Assembly (NCBI GenBank): GCA_920105625.2
Contig: CAKKTE020000093.1
Span: forward strand, 992,001-1,056,000
Reading direction: 5' to 3'
Length of the DNA stretch: 64,000 nt
From: Clusia tigrina
Taxonomy: Eukaryota; Arthropoda; Insecta; Diptera; Clusiidae
Position 1 is the first letter of the stretch. Every line of letters starts with the position of its first letter. Position numbers and translations under genes: made by a program. Shown here one piece after another: positions 36,146 through 47,050 of this stretch. A model generated the notes under the pieces. It did not search any database, had not been told where the DNA came from, and worked only from the letters and a program-made list of their open reading frames with translations.

Positions 36146-36886
36146 ACCAAAAAGTCTTCAGGATATGACCTATAGATGGAGAAATCCTCAAAGAACTACC
36201 TGACTGTGCAATATGCTATTTAACGAACATATTTAACGAAGACAAAAATACTTTCCAAAGGTATGGAAAGTTTCCAAAATAAAAGCCATCCCAAACCCAT
36301 GTAAAGACGTAACGTAACGAATTCGACCGCATACCGACTGATCAGCCTTTTATCCACTGTATCAAAACTGTTTGAAAAGCTTTTCCTTAACCGCCTGGAA
36401 ACAATCTTAATGGAAAATAAAGTTATACCTGACCACCAAAGATCAGGACCTTGATATTGAAAAGGCTTTTGATAGTGTCTGGCATGCACGAGTATATACC
36501 AAGCTAAAGCGATTTCTCCCATATGATATTTGCTTGACGCTGGAAAGCCACCTTACTGACTGAGCTTTCTATGTCCAATTTAAAGCAACTGTAAACTCGA
36601 ATAATTGCACTACAAAAGCGACTACCACCCTCCAAAATATCTTAAGACAAAAAAATGGGTTGATCAGCTATTGGGGTATCCAAATAAATGAAGACAAAAC
36701 AGTACAAGTAATTACACACCGATACCACTAAAAATTAACAAGAAATTGAAAGCATATAGATAATAAAGTGGCATGGAAACAACATATTCTTAAAAAGCGT
36801 GCGGAAATAAAAATTAAATTAGGAAAACTATACTGGCTCCTAGGAAAAAATCTGAAACTAACAACCCACAATAAACTACTAATATA

Positions 36887-37807
36887 AAGGGTTTTTCAAA
36901 AGAAACGCTACAAAAGTAAATCGATAGTGACAGCAAACGACGCCATATTTTTTCCCGCTCTTTTGACATTTCTCTTCAGTAAGGTTTGCCATTTCATCAT
37001 GCAAAGATATACGAGCCAACAACGTGTCGACATTATTAAAATTTACTACCGAAATTCGAAGTCAGTCGCCTCAACTTTAAGAGCGCTACGTCCAATTTAT
37101 GATGAGGCTCATTTTTGGCTGAATGGCTTCGTCAATAAGCAAAATATGCGTTATTGGTTAGACAGCAATCCACACGTACTCCATGAGTCATCATTGCATC
37201 CCGAAAAAATTACGGTTTGGCGCGGTTTATGGGACGGCGGCGTCATTGGGCCGTACTTCTTCCGTGATGATCAAGACTGGCACATTACTGTGAATGCGAA
37301 TCGCTACCGTTCAATGATAACCGAATATTTTTGGCCCCAATTGGATAATATGGACTTGGAGGACATGTGGTTCCAACAGGACGGCGCCACAAGCCACACA
37401 GCGAATGCCACAATTAACCAAGTTTGGTGAACGTGTTATCTCACGAAATGGCCCAGTCGATTGGCCGCCTCGGTCGTGCTATTTGACGGCGTTAGATTAT
37501 TTCCTGTGGGGCTACGTCAAGTCTATAGTCTATGCCAACAAGCCAGCGGCGATTGATGAACTTCGTACGAATATCGAACGTGAAATTCCAGCAGTATCGG
37601 CCGATTTATGCTTGAAAACCGTTGAAAATTGGGTTCAGCGTCTGGACTTCTGCAAGCGTGCCCGGGGTGGCCATGCAAAAGAAATCGAGTTCCATACATA
37701 ATGGCATCGAAAGTACTTTCACAGGAATAAAGAATTTCATTGATATCTAAAACCGGTTTTGTTTTATTTAAAAAAAACTTTTGTAAGGCTCTTATTGAAA
37801 AACCCGA
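36887..37807 (+). mobile_element. DD41D mariner element 2, internally deleted
   Basis: Inverted ends AAGGGTTTTTCAAAAGAAAC (left) and TCGGGTTTTTCAATAAGAGC (right, reverse complement), flanked by TA at 36,885-36,886 and 37,808-37,809. Only 921 bp, against about 1.3 kb for a full element. It lies within jockey RT sequence and removal restores that similarity. Confidence 0.88.
36999..37701 (+). pseudogene. DD41D mariner transposase with internal deletion
   Basis: The N-terminus MQRYTSQQRVDIIKIYYRNS (ATG at 36,999) joins after RALRPI directly to YDEAHFWLNG, so most of the helix-turn-helix/linker region is gone. The first Asp (DEAHFWL near 37,100), second Asp (WFQQDGATSHTA near 37,370) and third Asp (TALDYFLWGYVK near 37,480) remain, but a frame change with a small deletion lies near 37,425. 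Related to element 1 by order and motifs but not by terminal sequence, so a different DD41D subfamily. Confidence 0.87.
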
Positions 37808-38059
37808 TATAAAGTAATTTTAAAACCAATCTGGATCTATGGGCTACAAATATGGGGCACCGCCCGCAAAACGAATGTGGAAATTAGCAAAGAGGTTGAT
37901 ATGACAATTGCCAAAGAAACTGTAAAACTCCCTATATATGTATATATATTAAGCATTACACAATTACTAAATGTTGTACATTGTCAGGAAGTAATCAAAC
38001 TGGGAAATTAAAAAATTTTAAATTTAAACAAAAATAAGAATTGTTTTCATCCTGTTTGC

Positions 38060-38665
38060 AGTGATGGGTTTGTCATCGTCGGTTCTAAGTTATACATTTT
38101 GACCGGACTTCAACTCTCAAGAAGCGTTGTCACCCGGACATCGACAAGGACTCCACACTATAAAACGTTCAGCCCAACGAAAGCACATCCTGCAAGGAGG
38201 TTGTGTCGTCCAACGCCCACGCTCCAGGACACATGATAATTCAGTTAACGAACCCTGGTTTTCCGACGAGCTTAACCTTAGCAAAAATGAAACTTGGTTA
38301 CACTATAAACCACTCAAACAGATTCGCTTCGCTGGATCAAGAAGAGATTCGTCAAGATATAAGAACCGAAGTCCGGAGACAACCCAAACCACCGCCCATT
38401 TTTGTTTCAGGTATTCCATTAAAGGAATTATAACAAGTAAAGGAATTCTAACAATAAAATACGAGAAGCAACTGAGGAATTAGGATAAGTTGTGAACGAT
38501 GCAATATAAAGAAAGAACCACAAAAGTCTGTTCCTATGTTCTACATCAGCCTGAAACGAAGCACCAACAACAAAGACATATATGAACGGAATAAACTCTT
38601 ATACACACGTATTAAATTCGAGCCACCTCGAAAAATCGAGAAATTCCCCTGTGTGTTAGATGGCA
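38060..38665 (+). pseudogene. jockey ORF1 (gag-like) fragment
   Basis: A KPPPIFVSGIPLKEL block (about 38,388) and a FYISLKRSTNNKDIYERNKL ... KFEPPRKIEKFPC stretch (38,537-38,665) are landmarks of jockey-type ORF1, lying just before where three CCHC knuckles should start. The similar gene at 53.5-55.1 kb has the same order. It is cut at 38,665 by the 3' end of the LOA-like element. Confidence 0.7.
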
Positions 38666-38789
38666 ACTCTGCGGACACACCAAGCAATGGTAATGGTAAT
38701 GGTTGTACGGGTTATGCTAAGGCCTTTATGCACTGCGACCAACTTGATCTATTGTGCGTCCCTTCGTACTTAATTATTTAGTATACTTA

Positions 38790-41150
38790 GTATATCAAGG
38801 AATCGGACCAGCTCCTTTGGAGAAAGCATTTGAAGGTCTTCATCTTCTAGTATATAGGAACCTAAGATCCTTGGTGATTAAGTGTCCCACAGACTCCTCT
38901 TCATCACTGCAGAATCTGCAAGTGCTCGTGCTAGATATACCTATTTTGTGTCGGTGTTTGTTGCAGGCGAAGTGGCCTGTTAATACTCCAGAGAGTAATC
39001 TAAGGCATTTTTTGTTTAAGCTAAGAGCGATGTTTTTCTTTTTGGAGTGATCGAGGCCGTCAATGCCATTCCAATATTCGCTAATTTTATGTTGGATCCA
39101 TTTTTTGGTCTCTTGTTTTATGTTGTTTTTATTAAAGCCAAAGAAGGGGGTGGGTCCAATAAATGATCCTTCAGCCCCTTTTTTGGCATAAAGGTCTGCC
39201 TTTTCGTTACCTTCGTGTCCTTCGTGTCCTGGCATCCAAATCAGAGAGACCTGATTGTAGATGGCCAGTTCGTTGAGTGCGTTGTTACACTCTATAAGAA
39301 CTTTTGATGTAAATGTGTAGCTTTTAAGAGCTTTGAGGACTGATTGACTGTCTGAGAGTATTTTAATCTTCACTCCTTTAAGTCCTCTTTTAGATAAGAT
39401 TTCCACTGTTTCCATTATAGCATAGAGCTCCGCATGGAAAATCGTGGTATCTGCACTTAGGGTTATTGATTTGTGTGCTCTAGGTCCCACTATTCCTGCT
39501 CGTACCCCCTGGAGCGTTTTGGATCCATCTGTATTCCATTTTTGCGAATCATCGTGTAGCCATTTTGGGCTATCGTTCCACTCCTCCCTTGATGGGAATA
39601 TGACATTGTACCTCTTGGTGAAATTGAGTACTAAGTCTGTGTGGTCACTCTAGGTGTCCAGTGAGATTTGCTGGTTTGAATTTTTCATTTGCATGGATTG
39701 AGAGTGCTTGCCTTGCAGCTTCCTCTTGTATTGCTCGGTGTAGCGGTGGTAAATTTAACAGCGCTTCCATGGCAGCAGTTGGGGTAGTTCTCATAGCCTC
39801 TGTGATGCTTAGGCATGCCAGCCTTTGTAATTTGCACAGTTTTAATTTGGCTGTTGTTTGTTTTTCCCCACCATACCAATGCCCCATATAGTATGATGGG
39901 TTTAACCATTTGGGTGTATATCCAGAAGGTCATTTTGAGGCTCAGACCCCAGGATTTTCCCAGAAGTGGTTTTGTAGTCCAAAGGTTTTTCGTGGCTTTT
40001 TTTTATTACCGAGTTAAGGTGTGCCTCCCAGGTGAGTTTTTTATCCAGGATGATACCTAGATATTTTACCTCTTCATGTAAGGGTACCTCTATTCCATTT
40101 ATTTTTAATGTTGGGATATCAATTGTCCTTTTCCTGGTGAAGGGGACAGTGGTTTTGGTGGGGTTGATTCATAGCCCCTCTTTCCTGCACCACTCCCATG
40201 TTGTGTCTAAGGCATCTTGTATCAGGTCTCCAATGATTGGCTTGGATTATTATAGATATGTCATCTGCATATCCAATTGTTTTGTATCCTTTAATATTAA
40301 GGATCTGTATTAGTTTATCAACTAGTATGGACCATAGCAGTGGTGATAGTACTCCCCCCTGCGGACATCCCTTTACCGCTGTAACACTTTGGTTTAGCAT
40401 ATTGCATACCCATTTTACTATTGCTGGATCTGCTCCCCTGTTGGAGAGTGCCAGTTCTATTGCTTGAAAGTTCGCATTGTCGAAAGCACCCTCAATGTCC
40501 ATGAATGCACAGAGGGTTACCTCCTTTAGGCCTAGTGCCTTTTCAATATCACGAACAATTGTGTGCAGTGCTGTGACTGTAGATTTCCCTTTTTGATAGG
40601 CAAATTGTAGCTTATGTAGTGGAGTATTAGAGATTGCCTCCTCTCTTAGGTAGCAGTCCAATATCTTTTCCATGGTTTTTAACATGAAGGACGTTAGACT
40701 GATTGGATTTGGGAGATTCAGGGGGTTTATTTCCACCCTTTGGTAGGAATATAGCCTTAACCTCTCGCCAAACCTTAGGAACATATCCCAATATTAAAGT
40801 AGATCTAAAGATTTGAACCAAAATTTGTATTAATCTCCTAGTCCCTTTTGAAAGTAGGTGATTTGTAGGGTTTAAACGAGTTGATTGCCCATTCAACCCT
40901 TTCAAATTTTACTATTCTGAAGATAGTAGAGTTTCTTGCCCTGTAGCGATTGTACGCTGACACCCCATGATCGTTGTCGCTGGTTGTGTTAGGCCGGCAA
41001 TCAGGGAAATGAGTTTTAAGAAGAAGCTCTAGTTTATCATTAAAAGTGTTTGTGAAAGTACCATCCGGTGCCTTTAGAGTGCCAATTGGATTAATTACCC
41101 CCTTGGACAGTGATTTTGTATTCTGGCTGTCGTTGGGACATCTTTAAGTT
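38790..41150 (-). pseudogene. ORF2 RT and RNase H domains of the LOA-like element
   Basis: RT: NPISLTSFMLKTMEKILDCY near 40,710, MDIEGAFDNANFQAIE near 40,500, GCPQGGVLSPLLWS near 40,375 and catalytic YADD at 40,271-40,260. RNase H: HAELYAIMETVEIL near 39,435, SDSQSVLKAL near 39,350 and WMPGHEGHEGNEKADL near 39,240. The C-terminus has a CCHC-type CRFC...H block near 38,920 and ends near 38,790. Frame changes lie near 40,900, 40,690, 40,200, 39,890 and 39,650. Confidence 0.82.
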
Positions 41151-42190
41151 CTTCACAGAAGTTTTACCATGAGTTCCTTTTTGATTTCCTCAGTTCCTTG
41201 TTGTATAGTGTCAGCGATTTCTTATATTCCTCCCATGTTTTGTATTTCTTTGCGTCGTTGAATTTAGACATTGCTCTTTGACGCAAATTAGCTAGTTCTT
41301 TGTTCCACCAAGGGACCCTCTTCGTTGAGGTTTTTGTCTTGAGTGGACTACATTCGTGATATGAGGATATAATGGAGTCAGTCAGAGCTTCAACTGATGC
41401 ATCCAATTCCTCTGTCATTCTTATGTGAAGCATGCTTCTGGTTAGCTTAGTTTCTAAGCACTCTGAGTATTTATCCCAGTTTGTTGATTTAGAGTTTCTA
41501 TAGAGCATTACGCTCTTATTTAACCCCATGATTTCAAAGAGAATATGTTTATGATCAGACATTGAGTCCTCATCAGACACTCCAGTTCGTGATCATATCA
41601 AGTGAATTATTTGTTATGAGTGTTAAGTCAAGAACCTCTTGTCGTATGGCATTTTCAAAGGTGGGTTTATTGCCCCTGTTTGCCATAGCTATGTTAGTTT
41701 GTAGTAAGAATTCTAGGAGTGACTCACCTCTTGTGTTTGTATCTGTACTGCCCCAGATTGTATTGTGCGCATTTGCATTGCAACCAATGATTTACGTCTA
41801 GTTGTGTGTCTTACAGTAGCTCACTGGACCTATGATATTCGGTGGTGGTGCTTCGTTGGTGTCTCCTGGAAAGAAAGCTGAGGCTATGACAGCCTCTATT
41901 TTCTTCCCATTTGCATCCACTTCGACGAGTACTGCTGCTGTGTCGCCATTCATAAACTCTATAAATGGCAGATATTTAATGTTGGTATCAATGATAAGCG
42001 CAGCCCTTGGTTTGACTGCACCCACGTCATAGATTACCTGTGTGTTTGGTGTCTTGAGGCCTACTATCTTGCCTCTATGTATCCAGGGCTCCTGGATAAG
42101 TCCTATGTTGGTGCTTCCACAAGCAAACCTTCTGCTAAGTTCAGCCGTTGCAGCCTTAGCATGGTGAAGATTTGCCTGGGTGCACTTCAT
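41150..42190 (-). pseudogene. ORF2 endonuclease domain of the LOA-like element
   Basis: ATG at 42,190 starts KCTQANLHHAKAATAEL; the QxN at the start and GLIQEPW near 42,100 are conserved in apurinic-type endonucleases of R1/LOA elements. GCNANAHN near 41,780 and SDHKHILFEI near 41,550 supply further catalytic residues. The frame changes near 41,800 and again near 41,590, and a stop occurs at about 41,164. The domain would nick target DNA for target-primed reverse transcription. Confidence 0.78.
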
Positions 42191-43325
42191 ATTGGTGCTA
42201 CTGAGTTGGGATTGGATGGAGTACTTTCGTCCTCGTCTTCCAACTCCACAGCATCCATTTTATCCGCCAGCTCATCAGCATTGGCGGATGCAGCCTTTAG
42301 CCTGAGACTCACTTGGCCAAATCTAAAGTTGACCTTATCACCAGATTCCACAAGGCTGGCTGCTGATTTCTGGTCTACTGCTAGGACCAGTTACGTTAAA
42401 GCCTCTTTCAGCTCTTCGTAGTGTGCGCCACGACTCGACGTGGAGGCCTTTATTCTGCCCCTGCAAAAAGTCCAGGATCCTAGCGGTATCCAGGGACTGG
42501 GAGTTGGGAAAGTACCCCACAGCGATCCGCGAGTGAGGTATCTTGGACTCCTCTGTGACCCACAGTGAAGCACCCTCCCAAGGCGACGCATTGGTGATGG
42601 CCGCCTTTAGCCAGTCTGTTGACTCGCTATCTTTACAGTGCAGAACGATGTATCCTGCTTTGTAGATAGCGCCCAGGAACGCTGGTTTTGTAGCCTGTTG
42701 TTTTCCGGCTATGATTTTATCCAGGATGAATTTCTGGATGGAGTCCATTTGCTCCGTTGTTAGGGGCGTATTGGGATAGTCCCTTGCGAGTACTGCCATT
42801 TTGATGCCTGTCACCACATCCTTGTAGGAGGCAGGGAGTGGGCTGCCTCTTCTTGGAAGTATTTTCAATCAAATTTGGTGCGTCTGCTGCAGATGTTGCT
42901 GCTTGTGCTGTTTTAATAGCCGGTGCTGCTGCTCCTGCTACGGCCTTGGAGGTGGAGGGTTGATCATCCCTTAGCCGCTTTTTATATGTGGCCTCTGGAG
43001 GTGTTTGTTCATCCGACCTCTGCCTTTTGGGGCCTGGTTTTCCGCCTTCGACCTTGTTTGTGGGCATAGGGAGCATAGCTTTGGCGTATGCCTCTTCTCT
43101 GCTGAACCCCTTCTTGTGGAAGTAACTGAACCTCTTTTTGCCCGCGCCGCTGAGTTTTTTAGGCTTTTCAGCTGCTGCTTCCGTGCCTATCGGATTTTGG
43201 TGGTCGGCGTTTTTGCTCGCGCCAATCGAGGGCTGCTCTGCCTCTCTTTGCTGAGGTGCTGTGGCCTCTTTGTGTGAGCTATTGTGGCTGCTCTCGCCAT
43301 TCGGTTTTTGTTTATCTGTGTTCAT
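42187..43325 (-). pseudogene. ORF1 of the LOA-like element (DUF4780-like)
   Basis: The likely start is ATG at 43,325 (MNTDKQKPNGESSHNS), giving a Lys/Ala/Ser-rich N-terminus with KKRFSYFHKKGFSREEAYAK near 43,120. After a frame change near 42,860 comes a folded domain, YKDVVTGIKMAVLARDYPNT, with a TEEQMDSIQ-type block and W-rich segments (DWLKAAI, SLWVTEESKIP). An acidic tail reached after a second frame change near 42,360 ends with TGA at 42,189-42,187. It would bind element RNA. The stop overlaps the ORF2 start. Confidence 0.75.
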
Positions 43326-43820
43326 TTTGTTCCCACGAGTAAAGGGGAAATATCGGTCCACTACGCCAGTGCCCCGGTAGCGCGGTAAGGCATGGATTGA
43401 AATGGGTCCTTGCCTGGGCACCACAAGTTCGCTATTAAGCTTGGCTCTACCCCGTCCAGCAAGCCCACAAGGATAGCTGTTCCACTGTGGGTTTAGGGGG
43501 TTTGTTTGGGTCAATAGGCCCGTCCGCGCTCCAGACTGGAGATCCAGAGCGCGGGTGGACCCTTGCCCCAGGGAGTCTTCCTTCTCCCCGCCCGGCTATC
43601 GGCGGCTCAACTTCAGCAGAGCCATGACCGTACTGAATATGAGCCATTGGTGTGAAAGATAGCCGCACTTCCCCGAAGGGCTGACCAATTAGCTAGCGCC
43701 AAGCGGGCAACCTAGCTAGCCCCAAGCAATACTGCAATCGTAGCCCACGAGGCGTCTCTGCGCAGCCAATTATAAAGGTACTGTCTACAAGGAACTACAA
43801 CAAAAATCGTTCCTAGAACT

Positions 43821-45125
43821 TAGAAGTACTTAGATTCGGCACAAAGAAGTACCTGGATTCGGCCTAAGAACAACAACTTAGCATGTAAATATAGTACGAT
43901 AAGTATAATATTCCAGCAGTAGTGAATACTAACCAAAGTATTACGGATAACAATCCAAGTATTCAACTCAACGAGGATAAAACCGAGCTAAAAAGCATGC
44001 TGAAAACACTGACGAGGCAAGTGAGTACATTAATTAACCTACTATCCACAGTCGTTCCAGTATATCCAAATGAACCAATCACTTAAAATAGCAATTTGGA
44101 ATGCAAATAGCTTCACCCGTCATATCCATGAAATAACAGCATATAAAAATATTGACATTATACTAATATCGGAAACACATTTTACAGAAAAAAGCCACCT
44201 CCAGCAAGCATTCTGGAATATGACATAAATACCACAAATTACCCAGTGGCACTGTGCGTGGAGGGGCTGCTGTAATTATTCGTAACTGTACAATTAACGG
44301 TCATTATAAAGGCCTCAGAACAATTGCAGCGGTATACATCCTAACCTTACTGGCATATGTGCGCAGTTCCTGAATTTCCTAAACACCCTCGGAACAAGAT
44401 TCATCGGTGGGGGTGACTATAATGCCAAACATTCACCATGGTGCTCTAGAATAGCTACTCCTAGAGGCCGTAACCTATATAAGCAACGCAACAAAACAAC
44501 CTGCCCCACCTATCAAGGGGTGAGGACGGACAGACGTTATCGACTTTTGCGTGTCAAAAACAAATATTTTTCTCGAGTCATTCCTGGACCTGTCATCAGA
44601 TCACTTACCGTTTATTATTATAATCAGCTGCGAGGTTCAGGGCAAATCAAGAAAAATCTGCTTGTACAACAAAAGTACTAACTGGGAGATATTTAGACCA
44701 ACCGTTATTGGAACTCTAGCCACTCATTTCCCTTTAAAGAAGAAAATAAACATAGTAGAGCTATTCAACAAAACCATAACAAGAACTGCTTAGTCTTCCA
44801 CATTAGAACTCAGCAGCAGTCATAAGCATCATAATATAAGCCAGGCTGTTTTATGAGCAACTACAAGAAAAGCGTAGACCCAGTGTCAAAACACGATACA
44901 ATGGCGTTTTAAAGCAAATGAAAAACATCCGACAGAAATATCGAAATATGCAGAAATACAAAGTTACTTCTGCAGATTTTCTAATTCACAGTCCTAAGAT
45001 TATTACGGGATATGAACTCATCAGGAGCAGAATGCGAAAGGGGTTTCCAGAGTGCGGCTATAAAGCCTGGGAAATCGACAGAAGTGGTTACCTCATATAG
45101 ACCAATAAATATATCGAGTCCTAAT
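43821..45125 (+). pseudogene. jockey element fragment: end of ORF1, endonuclease, RT linker
   Basis: The ORF1 tail includes TELKSMLKTLTRQVSTLINL near 43,985 and stops near 44,085. Overlapping it, ATG at 44,071 starts MNQSLKIAIWNANSFTRHIHE with ILISETHF near 44,160, GGDYNAKHSPW near 44,408, and DLSSDHLPFI near 44,590: all endonuclease landmarks. The segment ends near SYRPINISSP (about 45,095), the first RT block. Several frame changes lie in 44,180-44,540. Two AGAAGTAC-type short repeats at 43,821-43,870 precede it. Confidence 0.78.
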
Positions 45126-45482
45126 CGCCAAAATATCGTGACAAAAAGTAAATTCTTCAGTTACAGGTTTTTTTTATTATCTTTGTTTTTAGAGCACGTG
45201 TTAACATGAAATTCAAAATGTAATCGTTGTTTGCAGTTTTTGAAGTTATGTATAATTTAATTTGCCTTTTCGAAAAAATGAAGGATCTTTGACCCTTACG
45301 TTTTTGTTGCTGTCATGTCAATAGTATTCCCGCACAAATGTGTCGGTTAAGTTAAAAAGCACTATGTCAGAAAACAGTATAATTTTATTATTCGCAATTT
45401 TTTAACGGTTTAAACTTAGAAATTCCTTCAACAATAACAATTTAGAAAAACAAAAATACAAAATGCATTGTCTTTTTGGTTC

Positions 45483-46740
45483 TGCTCTATTTTTATTCTG
45501 TAGTATCGTCTTCATCCTCCTCAGGTAAGGTAACTTTAATAACGTTTGTGTTTTTTTTTTATAAACTTCTTCCCGCAATGTGATTTCAAATCATTGTACT
45601 AACTGTTGAAATTTTTACTGCAGCGTCATATGAAGTAAGCGGTTTGCTGAGAACAGGCAGTTCGTCTTGAATTTCGTGTTGAACGTACTATTTTTTTCAA
45701 ATACGGCAAAACGCAGCTTTTGAAAAGACATTTTTATTTGAGGTGGGAAATTTACTTACGAAAATGCTTTCCAGTCTTTGAAGTCTGTATTATTCATTAT
45801 GATTCATATATAACCGTGTGGCTGTGTTCTCGCATGTGAAATAATATTGCACCATTCACTTGGGGCACAAACATTTCTCGATAGTACTCGTACATCATTG
45901 TATGTCCAGTAAAAAGGTATGCAATTTTTATTCTTTTTATGTAAACCGATGTGGATATCATAGCTCTATTTCGGTTTTGCCCAGTACTGCTGGCACAGTA
46001 AAGACTGATCGAAGTGCAAGTTCCTTTTTGGTCAACAAGATTTAAATATTGAAAATAATGGGGGCAATTTCATTGCATCCAGTCTCCCCACAAAAATAAT
46101 AGCTATTTTTAGCACCATTTTCAAATACACTTTAATTGTAGTATGAGTATTTTCTTGAAAAATATAGTCACGCTTTTTCCATGGGGTGTGTTCAAAACCT
46201 TTTAGAAGTCAAAGCTTGTACATAAAAACGATGGATTTTTGTTGCTTTGTTTCCTTACACTTTCTTTGTCGATAATATGGGCTTGGTATTCTACTGTCTG
46301 CCGCAAAATCTTAAATTCTTCTTCTTCCAAGTTCTGGAAACGTTCACAAACAACTTATTTGTCTTTTTTAGGCAGGTGAAAAACAATATGGAAACTGTTT
46401 ATAAAAATGTATCCAAAAACTCTTAAAAGACAATTGAGCTGATGTCATATTAATATTTTCAATGTTCATTATAGCATTTATATAATCCCGAAACATTACG
46501 AAATTCAATTCAAACATTCACTTTGTTAGATTTATTGCGGCAATAATGGGAGGGAACTGCAGGCAACTTTCCAAAAAAAGATTTTACAAGTAGTATACAC
46601 GATTCATCGGACTTGTTATGAGGCAAAGTCTTTTCTTTATTTCTTGTAACAACTGTAGTATAATTGATAGTGCCGCTGACGGACCTCAACATTTGTTGAG
46701 ATATATTAATATTTTTGATCAAAAATTGTTGACACACTGA
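45483..46740 (-). pseudogene. decayed relative of the DUF7869-like candidate transposase
   Basis: On the minus strand recognisable blocks appear in the same order as at 6060-4036: LLVKSFFGKLPAVPSHYCRN near 46,590, an EEEEFKILRQTVEYQ spacer near 46,330, FxxxKVLNTPHGKSVTIFFKK near 46,190, a LVDQKGTCTSISLYC stretch with the GQNRNRAM block near 45,970, LFTGHTMM near 45,910, and an acidic C-terminus PEEDEDDTTE ending at about 45,498. Stops are common, so this copy is older. I found no inverted repeats for it. Confidence 0.65.
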
Positions 46741-46749
46741 AGTTTGTTT

Positions 46750-47050
46750 AATTATAGACCATGTTCACATTAGCCTCAGAGGCCCGACTCATTTTGACAT
46801 GAGTCCGCACTCTCATGGTCGTTGTATCGGCAGTTTCTCAAGGGGACTAAAATGTATTTGAGTACATGCCGTAATTAAGTTCTGTCGGAAGTTGGGTCTA
46901 TCACCTCCACGTCGTAACGGCTGGTAACAATTGTGCACTGGGTGTGATGTGTGATCCATTTCTGACAATGGATCCCATAGCGTATCCAGTGTACGGTTGG
47001 CTAAGATAGGTCGGGCGGAGGGAGTAACCCCTGGTAAAATATCCCCCTAA
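46750..47050. other. 300-bp stretch without recognisable gene
   Basis: Higher G+C than its left neighbour, possibly endonuclease coding remains of the non-LTR element that follows, but I could not find a clear motif. Confidence 0.4.

Larger units (their letters stand above)
36150..37945 (+). pseudogene. jockey-clade RT fragment, split by a mariner
   Basis: Coding pieces include YRLISLLSTVSKLFEKLFLN (about 36,330), DIEKAFDSVWHARVYTKLKR (about 36,455) and WLLGKNLKL near 36,837. After the mariner the sequence continues at 37,810 with ILKPIWIYGLQIWGT, so the two halves belong to one RT. A deletion removes the YADD region and stops are frequent. The strand is the same as the copia remnant it follows. 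Confidence 0.8.
38683..43760 (-). mobile_element. LOA/Loner-like non-LTR retrotransposon, nearly complete
   Basis: The minus strand carries ORF1, then ORF2 with endonuclease, RT and RNase H, and ends in a CCATTA-type microsatellite (38,683-38,705; ATTACC units on the minus strand) instead of poly(A). RNase H after RT and a DUF4780-like ORF1 suit the LOA/R1-related group. The 5' end is near 43,760, where jockey sequence starts on the other strand. Moderate frameshifts only. Confidence 0.82.

Noticed and set aside
39444..40467. Plus-strand ORFs with hydrophobic, Cys/Phe/Ser-rich sequence suggesting membrane proteins
   Set aside because: They mirror the LOA-like ORF2 on the minus strand, which has clear RT and RNase H motifs.
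42005..43280. Plus-strand Ser/Ala-rich ORFs (42,077-42,421 and 43,005-43,277)
   Set aside because: Antisense to the ORF1/ORF2 region of the LOA-like element.
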